Positions 43,603 to 51,703 of a DNA stretch of 64,000 nucleotides are shown one piece after another (the stretch's first letter is position 1; the number at the start of each line of letters is the position of its first letter). Below the pieces are notes generated by a model. The model saw nothing but the letters and a program-made list of their open reading frames with translations. It made no database searches and was not told where the DNA came from. A program made the position numbers and the translations under genes. The DNA is from Arthrobacter burdickii (GTDB taxonomy: Bacteria; Actinomycetota; Actinomycetes; Actinomycetales; Micrococcaceae): the NCBI RefSeq assembly GCF_030433645.1, contig NZ_JAROCG010000001.1, forward strand, positions 186,001 to 250,000, written 5' to 3'.

Positions 43603-45104
43603 GATGAGGCTCCTGACGTGCTCAGCTGCGCGGCCGACGTGGAGGTAGCAACACCGGCGAACTCTTGCTGCGGCTCCGGGGTGTCGAAGGTGGTGCGGTG
43701 CGCTCCGCTGTGTTCGGTCTTCTCCCAGGAGTTCTCGCCCTTCAGCTGGCGGTACACAGCACGTACCGCGGCGGCGGCGAGGAACACCTGATAGGGAAAG
43801 GTCCCGAGCACCAGCCGGACGTAGTCGCGGAGCCGCACCTTCTTGCCGTACAGCCGACCGAATTCGCTGAGCCCTGCAGCTTCGGCGGCAAGGGTGACGA
43901 TGGTCGGCGCAAGCGGCAGGAAGGTGATGAGTGCGACGACGACGGGAACCTTGGCAAAGATCACGAGGGCTATCGACACCGGTATCAGCAAACCGGTTGC
44001 GGCCTGCAGGAAAGGCATCGCCAGGATGTAGCGTGCGAACAGGCGCTGCCGTTTCGTCGGCAGTTTGCGCCATTCGCCTTTCCCGAGGACCTGCAGGAAG
44101 CCCTGGTTCCAGCGCGTCCGCTGCTTGAACAGCGACGTAAGGGTGCCAGGTGTTTCTTCCCTCGTGACGACCTCGGGACTGTAGGCCACGGCGACCGTTG
44201 CTCCCTGGCTCGAGAGCCGGACACCTACCTCGCAGTCCTCGGCGAGGCACTCCGCGTCCCACCCGTCGGACCACTCCAACCAGGTGCGACGAATGAACAC
44301 GGTGTTCCCGCCGAGCGGTATGAATTTCGCATTGGCATGGAAGTGCAGCCGGGACCGGAACCAGAAGTAGTACTCCAGAACGTTCCGAAGCGACCACCAC
44401 GTCGTGTCGAAGTTCATCAGCTGCACACCGCCCTGCACCACATCGGCCCCGGTTTCCGTGAAGCGGGAGTCGACGAGCGAGAGGAGCCGTGGGTGGACGT
44501 CGTCCTCGGCGTCGAAGACTCCGATGACCGAACCGCGCGCCGACTTCAGTGCGAGGTTCAGTGCCTTCGGCTTGTTCTTGGGAACGGACGAGTCGACGAC
44601 GACCTTGATGAGGTGCGGATGCCGGGCGGCAGCGGCACGGACCACGGCTTCGGTTCCAGGATCGTCATGCCCCACGATCACGATGATCTCGAAGTCCGGG
44701 TGATCCTGCTCCGCGAGTTTGTCCAGTGTCTGTCCCATCACTTCCTCCTCGTGCCTGCCCGGCACAAGGAGCGTGAAGGATTCGGCCGCGGGCCGCGGCG
44801 TCCTCGAGAATCCCGTGCGCTGCAGGCTGTCACGCGAACGCCAGGCATGAAGCATCCACCACAGGGTGGTGACGGCGATGACGGTCAACAGGATCGCGAC
44901 GAGGATCATGCTGGTGTACCCGATCCATTGCCCCACAGACCAGTCGGGCAGAAGCGAATGGAGCTGCGTGTCCGATACCCCTCCGTCGGCGGCTGCTCCG
45001 CGATTGGGCGCGATGTCAGGCGCGGGGGACGTGTCAGGGACCGGAGTCAGCAGGGGTGCCGGCTCGGCGGCCGGCACTTCGACTGGTTCGCTGTTCGGAT
45101 TCAA
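43599..45104 (-). CDS. GT2 processive glycosyltransferase, cellulose-synthase-like
   Basis: The 501-residue enzyme is membrane bound, with one early helix (about 60-86) and a C-terminal helical block (about 350-440). Catalytic features are KNKPKALNLALK, DAEDD (198-202), ECLAED (285-290) and QRTRWNQG (328-335), matching processive GT2 enzymes such as BcsA and HasA. No PilZ domain is present, unlike bacterial cellulose synthase. The start is TTG 45104 with AAGG six bases upstream, as judged from the reading frame. It opens the operon of GT39, DUF4397, GH8 and sortase. The polymer made is unknown. Confidence 0.88.
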   Translation of the reverse strand: MNPNSEPVEVPAAEPAPLLTPVPDTSPAPDIAPNRGAAADGGVSDTQLHSLLPDWSVGQWIGYTSMILVAILLTVIAVTTLWWMLHAWRSRDSLQRTGFSRTPRPAAESFTLLVPGRHEEEVMGQTLDKLAEQDHPDFEIIVIVGHDDPGTEAVVRAAAARHPHLIKVVVDSSVPKNKPKALNLALKSARGSVIGVFDAEDDVHPRLLSLVDSRFTETGADVVQGGVQLMNFDTTWWSLRNVLEYYFWFRSRLHFHANAKFIPLGGNTVFIRRTWLEWSDGWDAECLAEDCEVGVRLSSQGATVAVAYSPEVVTREETPGTLTSLFKQRTRWNQGFLQVLGKGEWRKLPTKRQRLFARYILAMPFLQAATGLLIPVSIALVIFAKVPVVVALITFLPLAPTIVTLAAEAAGLSEFGRLYGKKVRLRDYVRLVLGTFPYQVFLAAAAVRAVYRQLKGENSWEKTEHSGAHRTTFDTPEPQQEFAGVATSTSAAQLSTSGASS

Positions 45105-45923
45105 TGAGACCTTCTTCAGTTGTGTCTGGCGTCGACGGCCGAGCCGGCCAGCAAGTCACTTCGGCAGGCGAACCATCGTTCGGTCATCGGCAGGGACCCT
45201 CGAGGAGGGACGGGCTCGGGTCGCTGAGGACGACGCCAACCGGGCCTCGACCCGAACGCACAAAATCTCGGTCAACGTCACGCAGTCGACCGAGAGTCGG
45301 CGGCGCGCTGGGATGCTCCGGTCTCAAGAGAGCTAGGCGCCGCCGACCCGTTTCGGGGGGATCACGCGTCAGCTGAAGAAGTGCCAGGCACGGCTCCATC
45401 TGCTGCAATCTACGCTGACGGCGGTGCGATGACCCGGGAGTACGCCCGGTCCCCTGACAGCAGGAACCGCTCGGCCTCTCCCTCGTTTTCAACCCTAGGG
45501 AGCAGGAGACGGGGGATCACGAGTATCGCCTACTGTGATTTCTGTCGGTGGCCACTCGGATTCGTGCGCGCAACACTGAGGTTTTGAGGGAACTGTCTCA
45601 TTGAGCATTTTCGGCGGTGAGGTTATGGAACATGTCGAATACCTCAGGGGCTCGACCGTATTCGCATAGTCGGAGTGCAACGGCAGGCAGGAACGGCGAT
45701 CGAATTGCTTGCTGCTTCTGCGGACAATGAGGCGGGGAAACGCACGCCCATCGAATACGGAACCGCCGGAAGAATCGCATTTCCGCCGGCCCGCCGCACC
45801 CTTGGTGGCTTCTCTATACCCTAATACGGGGCGTGCGGGGAGAATTTCTTGCCAGGTGAGGATACCCGGCCCGCGTGCTTCTCTGTCGACACGCGCTGCC
45901 GCACCATCAGCATTCCGGAATGA
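45105..45923. other. 819-bp gene-poor region with lower GC
   Basis: No convincing gene was found on either strand. Two sampled lines (45541-45660) have about 57% and 52% GC by count, against roughly 70% nearby. CCGTATTCG (45656-45664) and CGAATACGG (45752-45760) form a distant inverted repeat. It must hold the promoter of the GT2 operon and may be transferred DNA. Confidence 0.45.
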
Positions 45924-46553
45924 TCAACGGGCGATTACGGCCGAAAGTCGTGCTGCCGGCTCCGGCAGGAGGAATGCGGAGATGGCTGCGGCGATCTTCC
46001 TGCCGCCCTGGACCGAGGGCTCGATGGGATTCGCGTAGTCGCCGTCGTCGTCGCACACCAGGCGGAGGTCGACGACGGACACGCCGCGTGAGAACGCCGC
46101 CCGCGTGATGCAGTCGTTGAAGAACGCGAGCGCCGTGCGGATCACGGCGTAGCCCGGTTCGGAGGACGGTGTGTCGTAGATCGTGCAGACCGCCGTGGGC
46201 AGGCCCACCGCCGTGACGGCGTCGGTCATGGTGTCGTAGTCCCGTGCGAAGTCCTGCTGGGCGGCCGAGAAGGCGAGCAGCGCGTCGGCGACGCCGCGCA
46301 CGGGCCGCTGCAGCAGGTGCTGGTAGCCGAGCGCATCGTTCCCGCCGACGCTGACCACGAGGTGCGTGGCGTCCGGCGGCAGTGCGCGCAGCTGGCGTGC
46401 GACGCCTGAGGTGACATCCCCGTCGACCGCCAGGAGCGTCACCTTCCAGTCCTGCGGGAGGGCGTCGCGTACCTGCTCGACGACGTCGGGCCCGCCATCG
46501 ACGTACCGCCCGTTGTCGAAGATGGAGTCTCCGAGCAGCACCACGTGTCCCAT
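45924..46553 (-). CDS. SGNH/GDSL hydrolase
   Basis: The 209-residue protein starts MGHVVLLGDSIFDNGRYVDG, with the GDS nucleophile (Ser10) in block I, VSVGGNDALGY as block III with GGND, and a late DLRLVCDDDGDYANPIEPS region in which the family Asp-x-x-His should lie, though a clear histidine is not obvious. The family hydrolyses esters or lipids in solution. The start ATG 46553 is preceded by AGGAGG. It is separated by about 150 bases from the divergent P-loop kinase. Substrate unknown. Confidence 0.85.
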   Translation of the reverse strand: MGHVVLLGDSIFDNGRYVDGGPDVVEQVRDALPQDWKVTLLAVDGDVTSGVARQLRALPPDATHLVVSVGGNDALGYQHLLQRPVRGVADALLAFSAAQQDFARDYDTMTDAVTAVGLPTAVCTIYDTPSSEPGYAVIRTALAFFNDCITRAAFSRGVSVVDLRLVCDDDGDYANPIEPSVQGGRKIAAAISAFLLPEPAARLSAVIAR

Positions 46554-46701
46554 GCGGCCTCCTGGTTGGTCGGTCCCTCCATCGTCGCTGCAGCGTGCCT
46601 CCGCCACCACAGCTTGCCGTGGTGGCGGAGGAGGGCAAGATGGAGTAGAAGCCCTCCGCGCCGGGACCTTCGGCGTCGGGACCGATCCGAGAGGAGGACA
46701 C

Positions 46702-47349
46702 GTGGGTCCAGCCCTCGTCGTCACCGGACCGCAGGACCTCCTGCCGCTCGCCCCTGCCACGACGGACGGCAGGCGTGTGCTGATCGGGATCGTCGGTCCG
46801 CCGGGGGCAGGGAAGTCGACGGTGGCGGGCGCCCTTGCCGCGCTCGATCCGGACACCCGGGCGCAGGTCCCCATGGATGGCTTCCACCTGGCGGATGCCG
46901 AGCTCGCACGGCAGGGGCTGCTGGACCGCAAGGGCGCCCCGGAGACCTTCGACGCCCACGGCTACGCCACCCTGCTCGCCAGGCTCCGGAGCTGCCCGGA
47001 CCACCCGGTCTACGCGCCGGCCTTCGAGCGCACCCTCGAGCAGCCCCTGGCCGGCGCACTCGCGGTGGTTCCCTCGGTGTCGCTCGTGGTGACGGAGGGG
47101 AACTACCTGCTGCTGGACCGGCCGGGCTGGCGCGAGGCGCGGCAGCAGCTCGACGAAGTGTGGTTCGTGGACCTCGACGCGGACGTCCGCCGTCGCCGGC
47201 TGATCGACCGGCATGTCCGCTTCGGCAAGTCACCAGGGGACGCCGAGGAATGGGTGCGGCGCGTGGACGAACCGAATGCCGGCCTCGTCGATGCCACCAG
47301 AAGCGCTGCCGACCGCATCCTCGACGTCTCGGGCTGGCGGATCGGCTAG
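46702..47349 (+). CDS. P-loop nucleoside/sugar kinase-like protein
   Basis: The 215-residue protein carries a clear Walker [10 protein letters not shown] (32-40) and [15 protein letters not shown] (about residues 54-68), a uridine-kinase/CoaA-like acceptor loop, followed by [15 protein letters not shown]. It starts at GTG 46702 with GAGGAGG. It is annotated in related organisms as nucleoside/nucleotide kinase family. The sequence is too general to name the substrate, and fructokinase-type FrcK is an alternative. Its stop codon shares CTAG with the convergent ThuA gene. Confidence 0.85.
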   Translation: MGPALVVTGPQDLLPLAPATTDGRRVLIGIVGPPGAGKSTVAGALAALDPDTRAQVPMDGFHLADAELARQGLLDRKGAPETFDAHGYATLLARLRSCPDHPVYAPAFERTLEQPLAGALAVVPSVSLVVTEGNYLLLDRPGWREARQQLDEVWFVDLDADVRRRRLIDRHVRFGKSPGDAEEWVRRVDEPNAGLVDATRSAADRILDVSGWRIG

Positions 47350-48158
47350 CCCTCCAGGAACCAGCCGCGTGCAGGGTTCCCGACGCCGGGTGCGGCGCGG
47401 TCGCTACCGGGCTGTGCCACCCAGTCGACGCCGTTGGCGATCACGCGCTGGACCTGGGGATGGTGGTAGACGGGGTACTCCTGGTCGCCGGGGCTGAAGT
47501 AGAAGATCCGGCCCTTGCCGCGGGAGAAGGTCACGCCGGACCGGAACACCTCGCCGCCCTCGAAGGAGCTGATGAAGATCAGGTCGTCGGGTTCCGGGAT
47601 GTCGAAGAGCTCACCGTACATCTCCTGCTCCGGGATGACGATCGGACTCGCGATTCCCGCGGCAATGGGGTGGGACGGCTTGACGGTCCACACGAGCTCG
47701 CGTTCGCCGTCGTTCCGCCACTTCAGGGAGCACGTGGTGCCGAGGAGCCGCGTGAGGATCTTCGAGAAGTGGCCTGAGTGCAGCACCACGAGGCCCATGC
47801 CGCCGAGGACGTGCCGGTGCACGCGGTCGACGACGTCGTCCGACACCTCGCCGTGGGCGATGTGCCCCCACCAGAGCAGCACATCGGTGCCCGCGAGGCG
47901 CTCCTCGGTGAGTCCGTGCTCCGGGTCCGCCAGGGTCGCCGTCGAGATGCCCGAGCCGGGGAAGTAGCGTCCGAGGGATTCCGCGATGGCTCCGTGGATG
48001 CCCCGCGGATACATGGCGCCGATGGTCGCGGGTTCATTGCGGGCCTCGTGGACGCCCTCGTTCCACACGACGATGGCGGGCTTGCTGTCGAACGTCCTGT
48101 CGTCCTCCCTGTCGTGTGTCACGTCGTGTGCCTTGTCGTGTGCCTCGTCGTGTGCCAT
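47346..48158 (-). CDS. ThuA-like trehalose-utilisation protein
   Basis: The 270-residue protein has a ThuA fold: [15 protein letters not shown], then [32 protein letters not shown] and [22 protein letters not shown], matching ThuA glutamine-amidotransferase-like proteins involved in disaccharide oxidation. The N-terminus has a His/Asp repeat ([15 protein letters not shown]) made by four 12-base repeats ending at the start codon. It overlaps the Gfo/Idh stop by one base (TGATG), a usual pairing with the dehydrogenase, which probably oxidises a sugar in the same pathway. Confidence 0.9.
   Translation of the reverse strand: MAHDEAHDKAHDVTHDREDDRTFDSKPAIVVWNEGVHEARNEPATIGAMYPRGIHGAIAESLGRYFPGSGISTATLADPEHGLTEERLAGTDVLLWWGHIAHGEVSDDVVDRVHRHVLGGMGLVVLHSGHFSKILTRLLGTTCSLKWRNDGERELVWTVKPSHPIAAGIASPIVIPEQEMYGELFDIPEPDDLIFISSFEGGEVFRSGVTFSRGKGRIFYFSPGDQEYPVYHHPQVQRVIANGVDWVAQPGSDRAAPGVGNPARGWFLEG
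48111..48158. repeat. Four 12-bp in-frame repeats at the ThuA N-terminus
   Basis: GTCGTGTGTCAC, GTCGTGTGCCTT, GTCGTGTGCCTC and GTCGTGTGCCAT (plus strand) encode AHDx repeats and end in the start codon itself. They extend the protein by about 15 residues. Confidence 0.75.
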
Positions 48159-49246
48159 CAGAGCTGGACCTCCCGGTGCTGGGCTGCGGATGCGTAGCAG
48201 GCGTCGATGATGCGGGCCCGGGCGAGCGCGAGTGAGCCGTCGTGCCTGCCCCACTCGGACTCGCCCGCGCGGATGGCGGCGAGGAAGTCGTCGACCACAC
48301 CCCGGTGGCCCAGGGGCGGACCGATCTCCGGGTCGTAGTCGCCGTCCTCGGTGAACACGTGCAGGACCTCCACGGCGTCGCTCGCCGCACCGGTCCTGGT
48401 CATCTCGGCGCCGCCGTCGGTCCCGTAGACCCGGAAATCCATGAGGTCGTCCTCATCGCGATAGGCGGCCCAGCCGGCCTCGACGAGAAGGGTCGCGCCG
48501 CCTTCGAGCCGGAGGAATGCCGAGGCGAAATCCTCCACCTCGAATGCCGAGCCCGCCGCCTGTGCGCCGTAGGTTCCCCCGCCCCGGCCCCGGGTGCCCA
48601 GTTCGGCGTAGGTCGACGCCGAGACGGAGAGGACCTTCGGCTCGCCGAGGAGGTACAGCGCGTAGTCGAGCACATGGACGCCGATGTCCGCGAGGGGCCC
48701 GCCGCCCGCCATCTCCCGATTGGTGAACCAGCTGCCCAGCGACGGGATGCCGGAGCGGCGGAGCCAGGACGCCTTGGCGTAGTAGGGACGGCCGAGCCCG
48801 CCGTCGTCGATGATGCGCTTGAGGGCGGCGATGCCGCCCCGCCGGCGGTGGTTGAACGCGACGTCGAGCACACGACCGGCCCTGCGTGCCGCGTCGACCA
48901 TGAGCAGGCCCTCGTCGCCGGTCCGCGCGAGCGGCTTCTCGCTGAGTACATGGAGGCCGCGATCGAGCGCGGCAACCGTGATCGGTGCGTGGAGGAACGT
49001 GGGGACGGCGACACTGACGGCGTCGAGCCCTTCGAGCGCGAGGAGGTCCTCCCACCGCGCGACCGCATGCGGGATGCCGTACTCGTCGCGGAGCTCGGCG
49101 AGGAGTGCGGGCTCCATGCCGGCCACCCCGATGAGCTCGACGTCCTTCCGGTTCGCGTAGGCCTCGAGGTGCTGGCGTCCGGCCCAGCCGATGCCCACCA
49201 CGCCTACCCTGAGGCGCCCTTGCCCGTGCGGTTCGTGCTCGTCCAA
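48158..49246 (-). CDS. Gfo/Idh/MocA-family oxidoreductase
   Basis: The 362-residue protein shows [19 protein letters not shown] (Rossmann GxGxxG), [32 protein letters not shown] with the EKP catalytic lysine, and [20 protein letters not shown] with the usual catalytic His. It oxidises sugars or cyclitols with NAD(P). I chose TTG 49246, preceded by AAGGA, but the N-terminus could be shorter. The ThuA gene is coupled to its stop. It fits a trehalose or other disaccharide oxidation pathway. Confidence 0.9.
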   Translation of the reverse strand: MDEHEPHGQGRLRVGVVGIGWAGRQHLEAYANRKDVELIGVAGMEPALLAELRDEYGIPHAVARWEDLLALEGLDAVSVAVPTFLHAPITVAALDRGLHVLSEKPLARTGDEGLLMVDAARRAGRVLDVAFNHRRRGGIAALKRIIDDGGLGRPYYAKASWLRRSGIPSLGSWFTNREMAGGGPLADIGVHVLDYALYLLGEPKVLSVSASTYAELGTRGRGGGTYGAQAAGSAFEVEDFASAFLRLEGGATLLVEAGWAAYRDEDDLMDFRVYGTDGGAEMTRTGAASDAVEVLHVFTEDGDYDPEIGPPLGHRGVVDDFLAAIRAGESEWGRHDGSLALARARIIDACYASAAQHREVQL

Positions 49247-49493
49247 GGATTGCGGTCCTTCGCTCTCGGGTCCGGCGGCTACGGCGTGAGCCCCTCCAGT
49301 AGTCCTACCGCCCGGCCGCGGGTGCTGTCCACGTGCTCCTGGAACGGGTCGGCAGTGGCACGAGGTGGCCGACCGTGCCGACGGCCAGGAGCGGACGTAC
49401 CGGAAGTGCGCACCGACTGTCGGGAAGGGTTTCGGCGCCCGCCTCGTTACCGCCTGTACACGCACCGCACGGGTGCCGACCAGGAGGACATCC

Positions 49494-50351
49494 ATGACCA
49501 TCGTCATCACCGGAGCCACCGGACATCTCGGCCGCCAGGTCGTCGAAGAGCTGCTGGCACGCGGCATCGACCCGTCGACCATCGTGGCGGGCGGCCGTAA
49601 CGAAGATGCGCTGGGCAAGCTGGCCGCATACGGCGTCCGTACGGCACGTGTCGACTACGCGGACCCGTCGACCCTCGATGCCGCCTTCGTGGGCGCCGAG
49701 AAGATCCTCCTCATCTCCGGGAACGAGGTGGGAAAGCGCTCCGTGCAGCACAAGGCCGTCATCGATGCCGCCCGCAAGGTGGGCGCCGAACTGGTGTACA
49801 CGAGCGCGCCGAAGGCCACGACGTCGGACCTCGTCCTGGCTCCCGAGCACAAGGCCACCGAGGGGCTCCTCGAGGGTTCGGGCCTTACCTACACCGTGCT
49901 GCGCAACAACTGGTACACCGAGAACTACGACGACACGATCCGCCAGGCAGCCTCGACCGGCAGCATCCTCACCAGTACCGGCAACGGCAGGATCGCGAGT
50001 GCGACGCGCAGGGACTACGCCGAGGCCGCGGCCGTCGTGCTGCTGTCCGACGAGTACGCGGGCGAGATCCTCGAACTCGGAGGTGACGAGCCCTGGACCT
50101 TCGACGAGCTCGCCGCCACCGTCTCCGAGGTCGCCGGCACCTCCGTCACGGTGAACCAGGTGTCCACCGACGAGCACGTCGCCGCCCTGAAGGGTTTCGG
50201 GCTGGACGAGGGTACGGCAGGCTTCGTCGCGGCACTCGATGCGAACATCGCCGCCGGATTGCTCGCCGAGAGCGACGGCACCCTCTCGCGCATCATCGGC
50301 CGGCCCACGACGCCGCTGCAGCAGTACGTCCGCGAGCTCCTCGGCACGTAG
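49494..50351 (+). CDS. NmrA-type NAD(P)H-binding reductase (quinone reductase QorB-like)
   Basis: The 285-residue protein has the extended SDR motif TGATGHLGRQVVEELLARG (about 6-24). RTARVDYADPSTLDAAF and LTYTVLRNNWYTENY match QorB/NmrA proteins that use NAD(P)H to reduce quinones or sense redox. There is no Tyr-x-x-x-Lys, as in that subfamily. AGGAGG precedes the ATG. It is followed 81 bases later by soxR and a SoxR-controlled flavin reductase, so a redox-stress role is plausible. No SoxR box was found in its own upstream region. Confidence 0.88.
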   Translation: MTIVITGATGHLGRQVVEELLARGIDPSTIVAGGRNEDALGKLAAYGVRTARVDYADPSTLDAAFVGAEKILLISGNEVGKRSVQHKAVIDAARKVGAELVYTSAPKATTSDLVLAPEHKATEGLLEGSGLTYTVLRNNWYTENYDDTIRQAASTGSILTSTGNGRIASATRRDYAEAAAVVLLSDEYAGEILELGGDEPWTFDELAATVSEVAGTSVTVNQVSTDEHVAALKGFGLDEGTAGFVAALDANIAAGLLAESDGTLSRIIGRPTTPLQQYVRELLGT

Positions 50352-50432
50352 CGCGCCACCCTCCGCCTGCACCGTCGCGGCTACGCTGGCACGACGACGA
50401 GGGAAGCGCGGACTGCAGCAGGAAGGAGCCCG

Positions 50433-50873
50433 GTGCCCAGCGACCAGGACCTCTCCGTGGGACAACTGGCTGCCCGCAGCGGCATGAGCGTCTCGGCCCT
50501 GCATTTCTACGAGCGCCAGGGCCTGATCCGTAGCCGCAGGACCTCGGGTAACCAGCGCCGGTACGACCGCTCTGTCCTGCGCAGGGTCGCCGTCATCGGA
50601 GCGGCCCAGCGCGCCGGCATCCCACTCGCCACCGTCGCACGGGCCTTCGCCGAACTCCCCAGCGACGGCGTGCCCGACCAGGAGGACTGGCAGCGGCTGT
50701 CGGCCGCGTGGCAGCAGGAAATCCAGGCGCGCATCGCCCAGCTGGAACACCTGCGGGACAGGCTGGGCGGATGCATCGGCTGCGGCTGCCTGTCGCTGGC
50801 GACCTGCGGCTTCGTCAATCCGAACGACGCCGCCGGCTCGAGGGGCATCCCGTCGACCCTCCTCGACCCGTGA
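50433..50873 (+). CDS. soxR: Redox-sensing regulator SoxR ([2Fe-2S], MerR family)
   Basis: The 146-residue protein has a MerR helix-turn-helix (LSVGQLAARSGMSVSALHFY then GLIRSRRTSGNQRRYDRS), a dimer helix (about 80-108), and the iron-sulphur cysteine cluster C-I-G-C-G-C-L-S-L-A-T-C at 114-125 (Cys114, 117, 119 and 125), exactly CX2CXCX5C. This identifies SoxR. Oxidation of the cluster by redox-active compounds activates target genes. The start is GTG 50433 with AAGGAG. Its presumed target, the flavin reductase with a SoxR box, lies directly downstream. Confidence 0.95.
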   Translation: MPSDQDLSVGQLAARSGMSVSALHFYERQGLIRSRRTSGNQRRYDRSVLRRVAVIGAAQRAGIPLATVARAFAELPSDGVPDQEDWQRLSAAWQQEIQARIAQLEHLRDRLGGCIGCGCLSLATCGFVNPNDAAGSRGIPSTLLDP

Positions 50874-50881
50874 GAGCCGAT

Positions 50882-50912
50882 TTGACCTCAACCATTGTTG
50901 AGGTTCTAGCGT
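50882..50912 (+). promoter_or_regulatory. SoxR-box promoter of the flavin reductase gene
   Basis: The -35 TTGACC (50882-50887) and -10 TAGCGT (50907-50912) are spaced 19 bases, the stretched spacer of MerR-family promoters. Overlapping it is the perfect dyad CCTCAA-N6-TTGAGG (50886-50903), the known SoxR consensus. The ATG at 50920 lies seven bases past the -10, so the mRNA should be leaderless. Confidence 0.9.
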
Positions 50913-50919
50913 TGAATGC

Positions 50920-51441
50920 ATGACAGTCCCCACCGGCCACGCCGCCCCTCCCGCGGAACTCTTCAAGGATGCTTTCCGCGCGCACCCGGCCGGCATCGCC
51001 GTCATCACCGCCCAGGGTCCGGATGGCCCGGTGGGACTGACGGCGTCCTCCGTGTCGTCGGTCTCGGCGGAGCCGCCCGTCCTCGCCTTCTCCGTGTCGA
51101 CGGCGTCGTCGTCGGCCGCGGCCCTGGTCCGGGCGGACACCCTGGTGGTGCATCTGCTCGGCGCGGACCAGCTCGCCATCGCCCGCCTCTTCGCCGCCCG
51201 GGGCACCGACCGCTTCGGGGGCGCCGTGGACTGGCGCCCGCTCCCCTCGGGTGAGCCTCTCCTGACCGACGCACCCTGGGCCCTGCGCTGCCGCATCCTG
51301 CACCGCCTGCCCGTCGGCGGATCGATGATCCTCGCCGCCGAGGTCCTGTCCATCGAACAGGGCACACAGGACGAAGTCGCGCCGCTGGTCTACCACAACC
51401 GCTCCTACCATCGGCTGGACGACCGGTCACTGCTGGGCTGA
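50920..51441 (+). CDS. NAD(P)H-dependent flavin reductase (FMN-binding)
   Basis: The 173-residue protein is a flavin-reductase-like split barrel: AFRAHPAGIAVITAQG, GLTASSVSSVSAEPPVLAF, VHLLGADQLAIARLFA and the C-terminal YHNRSYHRL are all diagnostic. It reduces FMN or FAD and delivers it to oxygenases or to quinone detoxification. In Streptomyces a comparable reductase is a known SoxR target, which matches the SoxR-box promoter seen here. No ribosome site is present, consistent with a leaderless mRNA. This is the clearest regulator-target pair in the window. Confidence 0.93.
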   Translation: MTVPTGHAAPPAELFKDAFRAHPAGIAVITAQGPDGPVGLTASSVSSVSAEPPVLAFSVSTASSSAAALVRADTLVVHLLGADQLAIARLFAARGTDRFGGAVDWRPLPSGEPLLTDAPWALRCRILHRLPVGGSMILAAEVLSIEQGTQDEVAPLVYHNRSYHRLDDRSLLG

Positions 51442-51666
51442 TCCCACCGGCACAAGGCTGAGGACGGTCCCCGTGGAAGGGCTTTCGGGCATGTCCGGGT
51501 CGCGCCCCCACCCCAACGCGGTGGCCAAGGCCGCCGGGCCCCGGCACTTGACCGGGTCGGCGTCCCCACCCTAGGTTGGGCAGGACGTGAGGCGTAGATC
51601 ACACTCCGCACCCACCGGCGCCAATCCTTCTCGTTCCACCCAGGAGAACATGCGGTGTCTCGAAAA

Positions 51667-51680
51667 TTGAAGCGCTTCAA
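51667..51680. promoter_or_regulatory. LacI-type operator ahead of GH3
   Basis: TTGAAGCGCTTCAA is a perfect 14-bp palindrome 23 bases upstream of the GH3 start. A near-identical palindrome lies ahead of the binding-protein gene. A possible promoter TTGACC-N18-TAGGTT (51548-51577) lies further upstream, which would make this a roadblock or downstream operator. Confidence 0.8.
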
Positions 51681-51703
51681 AATGGAAGTGTCAAGGAGGA
51701 CAC

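Noticed and set aside
45184-45780. Short frames in the low-GC region.
   Set aside because: They are not supported by ribosome sites, codon use or domains.
24297-48158. Tandem 12-bp repeats as CRISPR or mobile repeats.
   Set aside because: They are contiguous without spacers and lie inside reading frames.
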